A stretch of 44,597 nt of DNA from Holosporaceae bacterium (GCA_031274295.1 JAISQI010000069.1:1-44597), one strand, 5' to 3'. Positions 26,394 through 34,863 are shown, counted from the stretch's first letter. The notes: generated from the letters alone by a model not told the origin. Translations and numbers: made by a program.

Positions 26394-29243
26394 TTGAATA
26401 TTTATTTATCGATTATATTTGCAGGTTTGGCCTGCTATAATATTGTCGCAGCTCCATTATCAAGGATTTCATCAGAATTTCAATTTTCCACATTAGATCA
26501 AGCGGAAGATACTGTATTATCACTGGAAAATTATGATACTGTTGTTCAAAATTTAAAAAATAATATCTGGAAAAATAGAACTGGTCCATGTTTCAATTCA
26601 TATTTATGCACAATTTTAAAATATGCGTGTCCTTTATTTAAAAAACTAGGATGGCAAGTTCATAAGATAAAAACATCAGAAGGTGCTGAAAAAGAAGCAA
26701 TTATATTGGACACATCATGGCCAACTATTAGGAATTATGCTTATAGGTTAATAGATTCCACTTCCTCTTCTAGGGAAGCCGTATCAAATAATATTGCACA
26801 ATTAAAGGCTGTGTTAGATGAATTCGGCCAGATCGGTCCCAACAAAAATGGAAAAACGACCAAATTTGATGATGTTTTTAAACAAACTAGCAATTTGTAT
26901 GATACCTGCATCGGAAGACACATAGAGGGGGTAAAATTATTTGACCTAAGCGAATTGCCAGACACTGGTACCGCAAGCAAAGACAGTTTTAAAAAATTAT
27001 TAATGGATACATTGAAAAACTACTCGGCATTTCAGGAAATTATGTCAATGTTAGTAGTTTCCATATTAAATTCCGAGGAACAAACTGCATTTGTTCCTCA
27101 TTTTACTCTAGTTAAAATAAGGATTCTCACTAAAGAAGAGAAGGCTGAACGGGAATCGGATGCTTTTTTTTATCAAAGTGCGAAGTCAATTGTTATGAGC
27201 ACACAGTATTTTGAAACACAGAATAGCGACGTGCTAATTCATGAAGCTGCACATGCTTTTCATTATATGATTGCTAATAGTGATAAGTTTTACGGAAATA
27301 TGGATCGTCTTTTTGTTTACAATGTACTCAATTCTAAAGAAATAGATTTTCGAGATAAATTTTTTCCAATGCTACGTAAGGAGAATATGGATCCAGTTAT
27401 AAAGAAACTTGAGCCATACGCAAAGAAAGCCATTGATATCGCAAAAAATGATTCTGCTGTAAAAAACAAGATACTGAAACTATTTCAAATTTTAATTGAT
27501 TTTGGATTTGCTAATGTAATTTTTGACAAGGTTGTCACATTAGTCGATCCTAATCAATGCGTACCGAATAAAATAATGACGGGAAAAAATTTAGCCAGAG
27601 CTCTTTATATACGAGCATTTGCGCTACAAAAATTTGACGAGCGCAATTTTCGGATACATGACGGTAAAAAAGCTCTTGAAGAATTATCAAAAGGAGAAAC
27701 AATAGGATTAATGTGGAAAGATCCTGAAGAAATTTTAACGATATACGGGGCATTTCCTCTTGTGGCGATAGGAGATTTCTATTTAATAATGCAGGACAAA
27801 CAGAATCAAAATATATATGACTTTAGGGGAGGAAAAGAGGATTTTTATGGATTTCATGCTTACAATTATGACGAAAAAAGAATGAGAGACTTTATGCGAG
27901 ACATGCTTTCTTCGTTAGGCGTAAGGAGTTTTTTCGGCGGATTTCGTTTTCCCTTTTTTTTCAATTACGGTGCAGTTAATAAACCGAAAGGCGCTATTTT
28001 TCAATCCGGTGACAATCAAAATATGTCCATTATTCAGTGTTTCGATGACGATCAATCGTTAAAAGATCTGATTATTCGTATGCCACTTGAATTACAGTGT
28101 GAAATGTTATTATTTTTAATAAGAGAAGGCGTTAATTTTAACATAATTCAAGAAATACTGATTCTTAACGATGGCAATGGCTCATTAATTTCAAGAATTA
28201 CGAAGAATTTAAACATTGTAAAAGATCAAGAAATAATAAAATTCATAGAAAATATGAATCATATTAAAAAAATAACCTCGCTAAAACAAGCAGTTAATGA
28301 GAAAAATTATTACATGTTTAAATTCGAGTTTAACAAACCTGATTTAAATAAAATTGACGAAGAATATCGCTATAAAATTATTTGTATGGCCGCCGAGCAT
28401 AACGATAAAGATTTCATTGAACATTTAATTAAGAATGAAGGGTTTAAAATAAATCTGCCGAAGCTGGGAGGCATTTTACAACCATCTCCACTAGATTACG
28501 CTGTGAACAACAACAATAGAGAATTGCTTGAATTTCTGCTTGATAATCTTGATAATTCTAATTCTAATTATATTGACACTCTTTCATTTGTGGCGCAATT
28601 GGTGATACCAAACACTGCTGACAACAATAGATTAGATCTGTTTAAGGTGTTAATAGATCGTGGAGCCGACCCCTTGCTCAGGAAACATAGGTACACCATT
28701 CTTCTGAGCGCGTTCACAAATTGCAATATAGACGTAGCTAAATTTTTGGTTGAAGAAAAGGAAATCCTAAAAAAATTCGATCCTCCAAATCCAGATAAGC
28801 TAAAATCATTTTTAGTAGGTGCGATATCAAATTGCAATAATGATGAAGCAATAAAATTCATTAAAGACAACTTCGGCAATATTCAATCAGAAATAATAAC
28901 AGACGTATTATATTATGCTTTGCTATCCTTGGAAAAAGTGAAAGCAGTTGATCTTTTGCTGAAGAATTTTTCGGATGTAATAAATATTAACGCTATTAAC
29001 AAGCAAGGAGAAACTCCCTTAACCGCCCTAATAAGTTCTGGGAACTTTTTTACATATGAAAAGATTTTGTGTTTGCTTGCGCATGGCGCAGATGCAAGTG
29101 AAGTTGATTCTAAACAAATTAAAAACCGCTCCTTGCTTGAAAAATTGACTAATACGGATGATGAATACTTAAGAAAAGAAAATTATAGTGATGATGATAT
29201 AACTAAAATAAACAGAGGATTAGAAATTTTACGCAAACTTTAG
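26394..29243 (+). CDS. exported HEAAH-motif metallopeptidase-like protein with ankyrin repeats
   Basis: A ~949-residue exported protein. The TTG at 26394 is preferred because GGAGG lies five bases before it and the product opens with a clean signal peptide (MNIYLSIIFAGLACYNIVAA). Residues ~100-470 include LIHEAAHAFHYM, a HEXXH-type zinc motif with H283 and H287, and DPEEILTIYG (E445/E446), a possible third ligand and active-site loop. From about 655 to the end there are degenerate ankyrin-like repeats (ICMAAEHNDKDFIEHLI, PLDYAVNNNNRELLEFLL, INKQGETPLTALI). No exact peptidase family is recognised. It is plausibly a secreted effector; the host target is unknown. It is convergent with yidD. Confidence 0.65.
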   Translation: MNIYLSIIFAGLACYNIVAAPLSRISSEFQFSTLDQAEDTVLSLENYDTVVQNLKNNIWKNRTGPCFNSYLCTILKYACPLFKKLGWQVHKIKTSEGAEKEAIILDTSWPTIRNYAYRLIDSTSSSREAVSNNIAQLKAVLDEFGQIGPNKNGKTTKFDDVFKQTSNLYDTCIGRHIEGVKLFDLSELPDTGTASKDSFKKLLMDTLKNYSAFQEIMSMLVVSILNSEEQTAFVPHFTLVKIRILTKEEKAERESDAFFYQSAKSIVMSTQYFETQNSDVLIHEAAHAFHYMIANSDKFYGNMDRLFVYNVLNSKEIDFRDKFFPMLRKENMDPVIKKLEPYAKKAIDIAKNDSAVKNKILKLFQILIDFGFANVIFDKVVTLVDPNQCVPNKIMTGKNLARALYIRAFALQKFDERNFRIHDGKKALEELSKGETIGLMWKDPEEILTIYGAFPLVAIGDFYLIMQDKQNQNIYDFRGGKEDFYGFHAYNYDEKRMRDFMRDMLSSLGVRSFFGGFRFPFFFNYGAVNKPKGAIFQSGDNQNMSIIQCFDDDQSLKDLIIRMPLELQCEMLLFLIREGVNFNIIQEILILNDGNGSLISRITKNLNIVKDQEIIKFIENMNHIKKITSLKQAVNEKNYYMFKFEFNKPDLNKIDEEYRYKIICMAAEHNDKDFIEHLIKNEGFKINLPKLGGILQPSPLDYAVNNNNRELLEFLLDNLDNSNSNYIDTLSFVAQLVIPNTADNNRLDLFKVLIDRGADPLLRKHRYTILLSAFTNCNIDVAKFLVEEKEILKKFDPPNPDKLKSFLVGAISNCNNDEAIKFIKDNFGNIQSEIITDVLYYALLSLEKVKAVDLLLKNFSDVININAINKQGETPLTALISSGNFFTYEKILCLLAHGADASEVDSKQIKNRSLLEKLTNTDDEYLRKENYSDDDITKINRGLEILRKL

Positions 29244-29308
29244 CAAGGCTAATATATTACTGCTATACCGATTCGAGCTAGAAAGAATATAGATTCTAAA
29301 CAATCCCA

Positions 29309-29515
29309 TTAGGGAAAGTCTATTCCGCCATTCGAAAAGGGATTGCACCTTAACAATCGAAAAACCGTTTTTAAGCATCCTCTGAAAGATCCATATTTAT
29401 TTATTGATATGATAGCGTATTCGGAACAACTGGGATAGAACTTACAGCTGGTTTTCCAATAGGATGATATTGTTTTTTGATAAATGCGGATTAAAAAGAT
29501 TAAAATTGTTTGCAT
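29309..29515 (-). CDS. yidD: membrane protein insertion efficiency factor YidD
   Basis: A 68-residue YidD with the family core LIRIYQKTISSYW, CKFYPSCSEYAI and RLLRCNPFSNGGIDFP. It is a small peripheral membrane protein thought to aid YidC-dependent insertion. The stop of rnpA and the ATG share one base (TAATG). In most bacteria yidC follows rpmH-rnpA-yidD; here yidD is the last minus-strand gene and meets the ankyrin gene instead. Confidence 0.93.
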   Translation of the reverse strand: MQTILIFLIRIYQKTISSYWKTSCKFYPSCSEYAIISINKYGSFRGCLKTVFRLLRCNPFSNGGIDFP

Positions 29516-29862
29516 TATAAAATTTTATCATTTAAAAAATTAACAGCATGGGTGATTTCTTCAACAAGAAGACTCCAATTTACACTGTCGGTAGACTTTC
29601 TTGCTATCAAAACATAGTCTATGCCTGCCAGACCGATTTTAGTGAATATTATATCAGCGGCAGCGCGCATTCTTCGTTTGCACAAATTTCTTATCACGGC
29701 GTTTCCGATTTTTTTAGAGGCTGTAAAACCAACCCTATGGGTATTGAGACCATTAAAATTACACAGAACCACAACAGAATTCGCTCGAAAACTAAAATTG
29801 GATTTGGAAACCCTAACAAAATCTTTTCTTTTCTTTATTCTAAGATTTTTTTTCAACGACAC
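29515..29862 (-). CDS. rnpA: ribonuclease P protein component RnpA
   Basis: An RnpA of about 115 residues. LRIKKRKDFVRVSKS is the usual opening, followed by RVGFTASKKIGNAVIRNLCKRRMR, the diagnostic RNR-type helix, and VLIARKSTDSVNW. It forms RNase P with the catalytic RNA. A GTG at 29862, one base after the rpmH stop, is preferred; an earlier in-frame GTG at 29883 inside rpmH would add seven residues not typical of the family. Confidence 0.93.
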   Translation of the reverse strand: MSLKKNLRIKKRKDFVRVSKSNFSFRANSVVVLCNFNGLNTHRVGFTASKKIGNAVIRNLCKRRMRAAADIIFTKIGLAGIDYVLIARKSTDSVNWSLLVEEITHAVNFLNDKIL

Positions 29863-29863
29863 A

Positions 29864-29995
29864 CTACGCAGACAAACGGGCACGGCCCTTTGCTCTTCTT
29901 GCCTTTAGAACATGTCCTCCAGCTGCCATTCTTGCTCTGAATCCATGTCTACGCTTGCGAACCAATCTACTGGGATTATAAGTAGGTTTAGCCAT
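29864..29995 (-). CDS. rpmH: 50S ribosomal protein L34
   Basis: A 43-residue basic protein. It opens [18 protein letters not shown] and continues [19 protein letters not shown], which is L34. The gene has a normal position immediately before rnpA. It is short enough to be missed by length-limited ORF searches. A promoter with a perfect TTGACA lies 30 bases upstream. Confidence 0.97.
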   Translation of the reverse strand: MAKPTYNPSRLVRKRRHGFRARMAAGGHVLKARRAKGRARLSA

Positions 29996-30023
29996 ACTTC
30001 TGCCTTTAGTTTATTCAATGTGT

Positions 30024-30051
30024 AGTCTAGTTATAACTACATAAATGTCAA
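30024..30051 (-). promoter_or_regulatory. promoter of rpmH-rnpA-yidD
   Basis: On the minus strand a perfect TTGACA (30051-30046) and TAGACT (30029-30024) are separated by 16 bases, about 30 bases before the rpmH ATG. This is the best -35 box in the window. Confidence 0.5.
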
Positions 30052-30116
30052 GAACCATTTTAACGAGAAATAATCTCATAACAATCAGAATAGGGAAGGG
30101 GGGATTAATTGTTGCT

Positions 30117-30524
30117 TTATACTTCTTCCATTTCCATTATGTCATTTTCTGTATCGTTTTCAGTGTTGTTTTTCAATTCATCTTCGCTAACAACGGAAAT
30201 ATTATCTGATTCTATCGACGTCATCTCGATTCCAGCGTATGGATTATAGGTATCGTCTCCGGATAAATCTTCCACATCATCGTCAAGATCTTCCTCCGGA
30301 GTAAATGTTCTAAAGCTTTTGATGGAGCTTTCCTTCAATGCATCCATTGAAATTGATTGTGCTGCTATTTCTCTCAGTGCGATAACCGTTTTTTTCTCGT
30401 CTTCACTTTCAACTGTGATTCGATCTCCACTTATAATTTGACGTGTGCGTTGCGCTGCTAAAATTACCAAATCAAATCTATTAGCCACGACTTTTTCACA
30501 ATCTTCGACGGTTATACGAGCCAT
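30117..30524 (-). CDS. rpoZ: RNA polymerase omega subunit
   Basis: A 135-residue omega subunit. MARITVEDCEKVVANRFDLV-ILAAQRTRQI is the family opening and KTVIALREIAAQSI the conserved helix that binds the beta' subunit. The C-terminal half is an acidic, low-complexity extension (many Asp/Glu/Asn), also seen in other alphaproteobacteria. AAGGA precedes the ATG. Its usual partner spoT is not adjacent; a GT-C gene lies upstream. Confidence 0.93.
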   Translation of the reverse strand: MARITVEDCEKVVANRFDLVILAAQRTRQIISGDRITVESEDEKKTVIALREIAAQSISMDALKESSIKSFRTFTPEEDLDDDVEDLSGDDTYNPYAGIEMTSIESDNISVVSEDELKNNTENDTENDIMEMEEV

Positions 30525-30597
30525 AACGGATTCCTTTAACTTTCAAGAGAAGCAAATTCTACTATATATTGAGTTGATATACAATTTTTTTATGAGA

Positions 30598-32538
30598 CTA
30601 TACATGAGCACGCAGTTTACCCTGATCGATCTTTACTAATATTACATCCTCAAATTCTGACGGTATATCAACGATGCTTATCCAGCTTGGATAAGTTCCG
30701 CGGATTATCATTCCGGCCAGGCTATTTTGCGTCTTTGGATTAGAGTAACTTAGCGTTTTCGATATGAAAATATAAGAAGTGGCGGTTTGCAGGAGTATTT
30801 TTTTCACTTCGTCTTCATCATAATCTTTTTCTAACACTGAGAAAAATGCAAGAATTCCCTGTTCTTGTCTATGATATGGAGCAGCCACAACTTTATGCTT
30901 GGTATAATAAAGAGTTTTTGCTGATTTTCCAAGATAAGTTAGAATAACCTGTGGTTTTTCGCTTATGCTATCTAAAAATTTGAAAAATCTATCTTCTTGA
31001 TAATAATCATTTTTTCTGGTGGTACAAAAATCTTGAATACCTGATGGATCTAACAGGTAATAGGGCAAGATATAATAATATTTCTGAATTGTGTCAACGG
31101 AGAGCGACAAAATACAGGCTACGGTAATTTTTAAGTAACTTGGAAGGGGTTTAAGCGGTATCCCGTTCATTGCAAGATCGACTATCAAAGGTATTCCTAA
31201 GCAGACGTACATCGGTCGCATTCTGTCCGCCATGGATGCAAACAGTTGATAACACGCACAAGTAACAACGAAAACCCACCATATCGCATCCATATTTTCA
31301 AATTTTTTACTCATTAAGTCATGGATTTTATTGTAGATAGCTATGGACGATATCATCATATATATACTAAAAAATAATGACGGTATTTTTCCAAAGTGAA
31401 ATGGTGATTTTAGTTCGTCAACTTCACTAGATAGCCAGATAAGTTTCAAAAGTTCACTAACATCCGCTTCCATTCCGTAAAGAAACTTGGGAAACATATA
31501 TAAAAACATTAGTCCTACTATACATCCTGCAATAATAGAGAATAATAGTCTTTTATGATAAATTCTTACCCATCCAAGAAATACGGAAAAGCACATGTAT
31601 AATATAAGATGAACAACAGAGATTTTATCGTATTCCACCAAGGGGAGAGTGGAGAAGGCCGCCGCCATAAATATAATGGCGATGATATGCCAAAAACGAT
31701 ACCTTTTTATTGTAAAATATGAAATTATCAATAGTGCGCCAATGCAGAGTATATCCACAATATCAAAGCGACAGAATAAAAATACGATAACTCCAATGGC
31801 ACAGGTTGAGATAATGTTTTTTTGATAAAGAATCTCAAGTTTTTCGGAATCATTATGATAACAAAAGAATATGGCAGCTTCAGCTGACAGCAGAAACATC
31901 AAAGTTTCCGGGGACGTCCATACACAGAGAGCCGATATTATTCCCGCATTTCTTGCAATTCTGCAATCCGTGAATCCAGATTGGCATAGTTCGGCCATAT
32001 TATTAACATAGATAATAAGAAGAAGCATGATAAACGCGTGATGATCTGGACGTCCAAACATGTTTATGTAATTTAGCGCCGGATGGATCATAAATATTAG
32101 CGTTGCCCAAAGGGCCGCTGATCTCGTCATGATTTTTCGAAATAAGCTCAATAGCGCGACGGTAGTTGTACATTTTACTAGAGGAGATATTAACAGGCCA
32201 ACATATTCGGTGGCTTTGTCCACGGATCCAAGAAACAATTTCAAAATATAGGCGGGAATAATCAGAAAAAAATCATAGATGCGCGTCCAATGCATATCAC
32301 CACCAAACGGAACATTAGCTCTTGCAATTATAGAATTCGACAGATCGTAGTGATCAAAAAAATCCCGTATACGGACGATGGTCATGTAATCATCCGTATC
32401 AAAAAATCTCACATTGAAATCACCTAAAAAAACTGTAAAGAAATGTGTTCTAGCATAGCAGATAAAACTCGCTAATAATCCCATTAGCATTAGGATTATT
32501 TCGGATTTATTTTTATTTAACCATATGATAACTCTCAT
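30598..32538 (-). CDS. GT-C type membrane glycosyltransferase, STT3-like
   Basis: A 646-residue protein with about 12-14 membrane segments up to ~480 and a soluble C-terminus. The first outside loop holds DTDDYMTIVRIRDFF, a DxD-like acidic motif, then MHWTRIYDF; a second loop contains FGRPDHHAF. These features recall GT-C transferases using polyprenyl-linked sugars (STT3/ArnT-like), and this exact set is widespread in alphaproteobacteria as an uncharacterised family. Acceptor and donor are unknown. The C-terminal part has QVILTYLGKSAKTLYY and a segment around SWISIVDIPSEFEDVILVKI. It is the last host gene before the phage island. Confidence 0.65.
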   Translation of the reverse strand: MRVIIWLNKNKSEIILMLMGLLASFICYARTHFFTVFLGDFNVRFFDTDDYMTIVRIRDFFDHYDLSNSIIARANVPFGGDMHWTRIYDFFLIIPAYILKLFLGSVDKATEYVGLLISPLVKCTTTVALLSLFRKIMTRSAALWATLIFMIHPALNYINMFGRPDHHAFIMLLLIIYVNNMAELCQSGFTDCRIARNAGIISALCVWTSPETLMFLLSAEAAIFFCYHNDSEKLEILYQKNIISTCAIGVIVFLFCRFDIVDILCIGALLIISYFTIKRYRFWHIIAIIFMAAAFSTLPLVEYDKISVVHLILYMCFSVFLGWVRIYHKRLLFSIIAGCIVGLMFLYMFPKFLYGMEADVSELLKLIWLSSEVDELKSPFHFGKIPSLFFSIYMMISSIAIYNKIHDLMSKKFENMDAIWWVFVVTCACYQLFASMADRMRPMYVCLGIPLIVDLAMNGIPLKPLPSYLKITVACILSLSVDTIQKYYYILPYYLLDPSGIQDFCTTRKNDYYQEDRFFKFLDSISEKPQVILTYLGKSAKTLYYTKHKVVAAPYHRQEQGILAFFSVLEKDYDEDEVKKILLQTATSYIFISKTLSYSNPKTQNSLAGMIIRGTYPSWISIVDIPSEFEDVILVKIDQGKLRAHV

Positions 32539-32616
32539 GGATTTGATCCTACATTATTGAAAATTATTATTAAAGTTCTTCTTATTCTTCTTTCTTTAAA
32601 TTAAATAATCGAAATT

Positions 32617-33507
32617 ATGTTAAATCGTCAAGATGATTCTCCTGCAATGCTAACCCCCGAAATAAAATCTACCGTAGGAATTATGTTAAATTCTCACGCG
32701 ATAGAAAAAAAAGAAAAATGCGATGGAGAAAAATCTTCAAGCAAAAATTTCACCATCAAAAATTTCATCATATATAGTAATAATAATAATAAATCTAACA
32801 GTAAATCTAACAGTAAATCTGATGAGGAAAAAAAAAATTCTCTGCCTAAAATAGAAAAACCTTCGATCGAAATATCCGATTCTAGGTCCCTTCCCTCTTC
32901 CGTGATGAAAGTTCAGGATATGCTTCAGGCGTACAACGAAGAATTGGAAAAAGACGAAAAAATGACCCGAGAGCGGGCTCGCTTTCTCGGGGCCGCCCGC
33001 AACTGCAAATTTAAGACGATGGGAGCCTGGCGAGCGTTCTTGCGAGCGATCAAAAAAAGTTGGTACCTTACCCGTCGGGGTTTCCAACTGTGTTTGGATT
33101 GGCTTTTGCGATTTAGAACGATAGATCGCATTCTACGCGGAGAGTTTGGAGTGAAAATTGAAGAATGCCCGGAACGCCTTCGAGAGCAGGATCCGGAAGA
33201 GCATATCGCCAGTCTAGACGAAGACCCGGAATGCTTAGAAATTCGGAAACGCGTTCTTCGCAAAGAGGGAGAGGCGGTCTATCTAGCATGGTTCACTTCC
33301 GTTTCGCTGGTCAAACGGGGCGGAGTTATTGTGATTTCAGGCTCTCCCTTCGCGCAAGAGTACGTTCAGACGCACTTTCTCAGAGACTTTCCGAAATGCA
33401 TAACGGAGAAAGATTTTTCAGGCAGGCACAAAGAAAATGAAACAGATCGATATCAAGAAATTGTAGGAGGAGAATTAGCATGGAAGGTTCAATTAAACGC
33501 GTGGTAG
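32617..33507 (+). CDS. phage-region protein with possible DnaA_N-like C-terminus
   Basis: A 296-residue protein that begins the plus-strand arm of the island. The first ~100 residues are low complexity and AT-rich in DNA (NNNNKSNSKSNSKSDEE). From about 105 on the GC rises and the protein becomes charged and Arg-rich. The last ~70 residues (EAVYLAWFTSVSLVKRGG, VIVISGSPFAQEYVQTHF) resemble the small DnaA N-terminal domain found in some plasmid and phage initiators. The match is by eye. No AAA+ part is present. A start at 32683 with AGGA nearby is possible. It overlaps the next gene by 28 bases. Confidence 0.5.
   Translation: MLNRQDDSPAMLTPEIKSTVGIMLNSHAIEKKEKCDGEKSSSKNFTIKNFIIYSNNNNKSNSKSNSKSDEEKKNSLPKIEKPSIEISDSRSLPSSVMKVQDMLQAYNEELEKDEKMTRERARFLGAARNCKFKTMGAWRAFLRAIKKSWYLTRRGFQLCLDWLLRFRTIDRILRGEFGVKIEECPERLREQDPEEHIASLDEDPECLEIRKRVLRKEGEAVYLAWFTSVSLVKRGGVIVISGSPFAQEYVQTHFLRDFPKCITEKDFSGRHKENETDRYQEIVGGELAWKVQLNAW
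32776..32820. repeat. short tandem repeats inside the first island gene
   Basis: A run of about five TAA/AAT triplets (32776-32790) is followed by two exact copies of the 12-mer aaatctaacagt (32791-32814) and the first six bases of a third. It encodes the N/K/S-rich linker. Both units are multiples of three, so length change would keep the frame. Confidence 0.8.
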
Positions 33508-33968
33508 AAGAAAGAAAAGAGCACATAGAAGTAGAAAAAAAGCGGTACGAAAAAATGTGCAAAATATTTGGAACATTCAACACGCAAAAAATGTTTCTGC
33601 GCCATGGTTTGAAATTTGTCAAGGAATTGAACAGAGGAATGAGCAACGAATTGTTTGCGGATATATTAAGAGAAATAACTCCGGCCGTAGAAAATGGCTG
33701 GTTAGACGAGGAGGTAGAAAACGAAATAGCCCAACTAAAGATATACACCGCGACGAAAGTGATTAAAGAAGAGGCAGAAAAAGAGATTAAACGAGCTCAA
33801 GAAGAAAGCAGGGAATATCCTGATGATATTGCCACAAGAGTCTCAATGGTTCTCAGCTTTTTGTATGCCTACATGCCTCACTCTAAAGCGTCTGACGAAG
33901 AGAGGGAGAGAATATTGAGATTGGTATTAGAAAAAATACAACGGGACAAGAAGGAGAAAGGGCTATGA
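33480..33968 (+). CDS. hypothetical phage protein with two helical modules (A1-A2)
   Basis: A 162-residue, highly charged helical protein. Residues ~19-80 (KKRYEKMCKIFG ... LFADILREITPAVENG, DEEVENEIA) form one module and ~92-160 (REYPDDIATRVSMVLSFLYA, SDEERERILRLVLEKI) a second. The next two genes each carry one such module (B matches A1, C matches A2), so this is a duplicated family. TAGGAGG gives an excellent ribosome-binding site. It overlaps the next gene by four bases (ATGA). I recognise no function. Confidence 0.7.
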   Translation: MEGSIKRVVEERKEHIEVEKKRYEKMCKIFGTFNTQKMFLRHGLKFVKELNRGMSNELFADILREITPAVENGWLDEEVENEIAQLKIYTATKVIKEEAEKEIKRAQEESREYPDDIATRVSMVLSFLYAYMPHSKASDEERERILRLVLEKIQRDKKEKGL

Positions 33969-34273
33969 AATTAGCTGAGAACTCTCCGCAAGAGAGAGAA
34001 AAGAAGCTGCAAGAAACAAGAAAGTGGTACAAAGAAAAGTGCGAAATATTCGGAAGGACCGCCGTGCGATGCAAGCTTCTGTTTGATAGTTTAACGTTCG
34101 CCATGGAAGCAATGGAAATACCCGAGCTATTGTTTGCGCAAATATTGAGAGCGCTGTCTGTGGCAATAGAAAACGGCGGGGTAGACGAAGAGATAGAAAA
34201 CGAAATAGCCACGACAACGGAAAACTATGAGGAAGTCATCAGAAGAGCGAAAGAAAGGAGAAAAGTGGCATGA
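33965..34273 (+). CDS. hypothetical phage protein, module B paralogue
   Basis: A 102-residue helical protein. RKWYKEKCEIFG, the SLTFAMEAMEIPELLFAQIL segment and VDEEIENEIA align with the first module of the upstream gene. At DNA level the last motif (around 34179-34208) is nearly identical to 33700-33730. It has AGGAGAAAGGG before its ATG, and overlapping ATGA junctions link it on both sides. The function is unknown. Confidence 0.65.
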   Translation: MKLAENSPQEREKKLQETRKWYKEKCEIFGRTAVRCKLLFDSLTFAMEAMEIPELLFAQILRALSVAIENGGVDEEIENEIATTTENYEEVIRRAKERRKVA

Positions 34274-34527
34274 CAAAAGTGATTTTTAGATCGCCTCAAG
34301 AGTTAGAAAAACAAATAGAAGAAGCAAAGAAATGGTTCCAAGAAGAACGCAAGAAACATTCTGACGATCTCCCCCTAAAGGGCAAAATATTAGCCGACTC
34401 TTTAACTTTCTTCCAACGAGCGACTGAAACGTCTGACGAGGAGATGGAGAGAATATTGAGAGCGCTGACCGAAATGGCGCATGAGAGGGCGGAGGAGAAT
34501 GAGAAAGCTTCAAGGGTTATGCACTAA
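34270..34527 (+). CDS. hypothetical phage protein, module C paralogue
   Basis: An 85-residue helical protein. SPQELEKQIEEAKKWFQEER matches the start of the module B gene, while KKHSDDLP and SDEEMERILRALTEM match the second module of the gene at 33480. AAGGAGAAAAGTGGC lies before its ATG. It ends the duplicated set; an AGGAGG follows for the regulator gene. The function is unknown. Confidence 0.65.
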   Translation: MTKVIFRSPQELEKQIEEAKKWFQEERKKHSDDLPLKGKILADSLTFFQRATETSDEEMERILRALTEMAHERAEENEKASRVMH

Positions 34528-34548
34528 AATAAAGGAGGAGAAATTAAA

Positions 34549-34863
34549 ATGCCCAATATAAAACCGAACGACATTGACAAGCTAATCGGCCAAAACCTTA
34601 GATATGCGAGGAGACACAGAAACGTTACTCAAGAGAAACTGGCGGAAGAACTTGGTATCACATTTCAACAGGTACAAAAATATGAAAAAGGGGAAAATAA
34701 GATATTTACTTCTAGATTGTTTAAAATATCTCAAATATTGAATATTCCATTTGGGTTTTTCTTTTTAGAAGGTGAAAAAAAGCCAAACGAAGAATTTTTT
34801 AAGTCGAGTTTGAAGATCGCGTCTCATTATTTGAGACCTACAAAAGAAAAGCTTTTAAATTAA
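34549..34863 (+). CDS. XRE-family helix-turn-helix regulator
   Basis: A 104-residue DNA-binding protein. The HTH lies at about residues 13-68: IGQNLRYARRHRNVTQEKLA, then ELGITFQQVQKYEKGENKI and RLFKISQILNIPFGFFF. This is the Cro/CI-like layout common in alphaproteobacterial regulators. It has no peptidase domain, so it is not a LexA/CI with self-cleavage. GGAGG precedes its ATG. It is within the plus-strand early-type run, before ssb, and may control the island. No operator set was recognised. Confidence 0.88.
   Translation: MPNIKPNDIDKLIGQNLRYARRHRNVTQEKLAEELGITFQQVQKYEKGENKIFTSRLFKISQILNIPFGFFFLEGEKKPNEEFFKSSLKIASHYLRPTKEKLLN
34814..34827. repeat. 14-base direct repeat, copy 1
   Basis: agatcgcgtctcat inside the 3' part of the XRE gene; the second copy is at 35270-35283. 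Here it is followed by TATTTGAGAC, so gtctcattatttgagac (34821-34837) is also a small hairpin. Confidence 0.6.

Noticed and set aside
32925-33263. Minus-strand 112- and 116-residue frames at 32737-33263
   Set aside because: Arg/Ser-rich antisense shadows of the first island gene.
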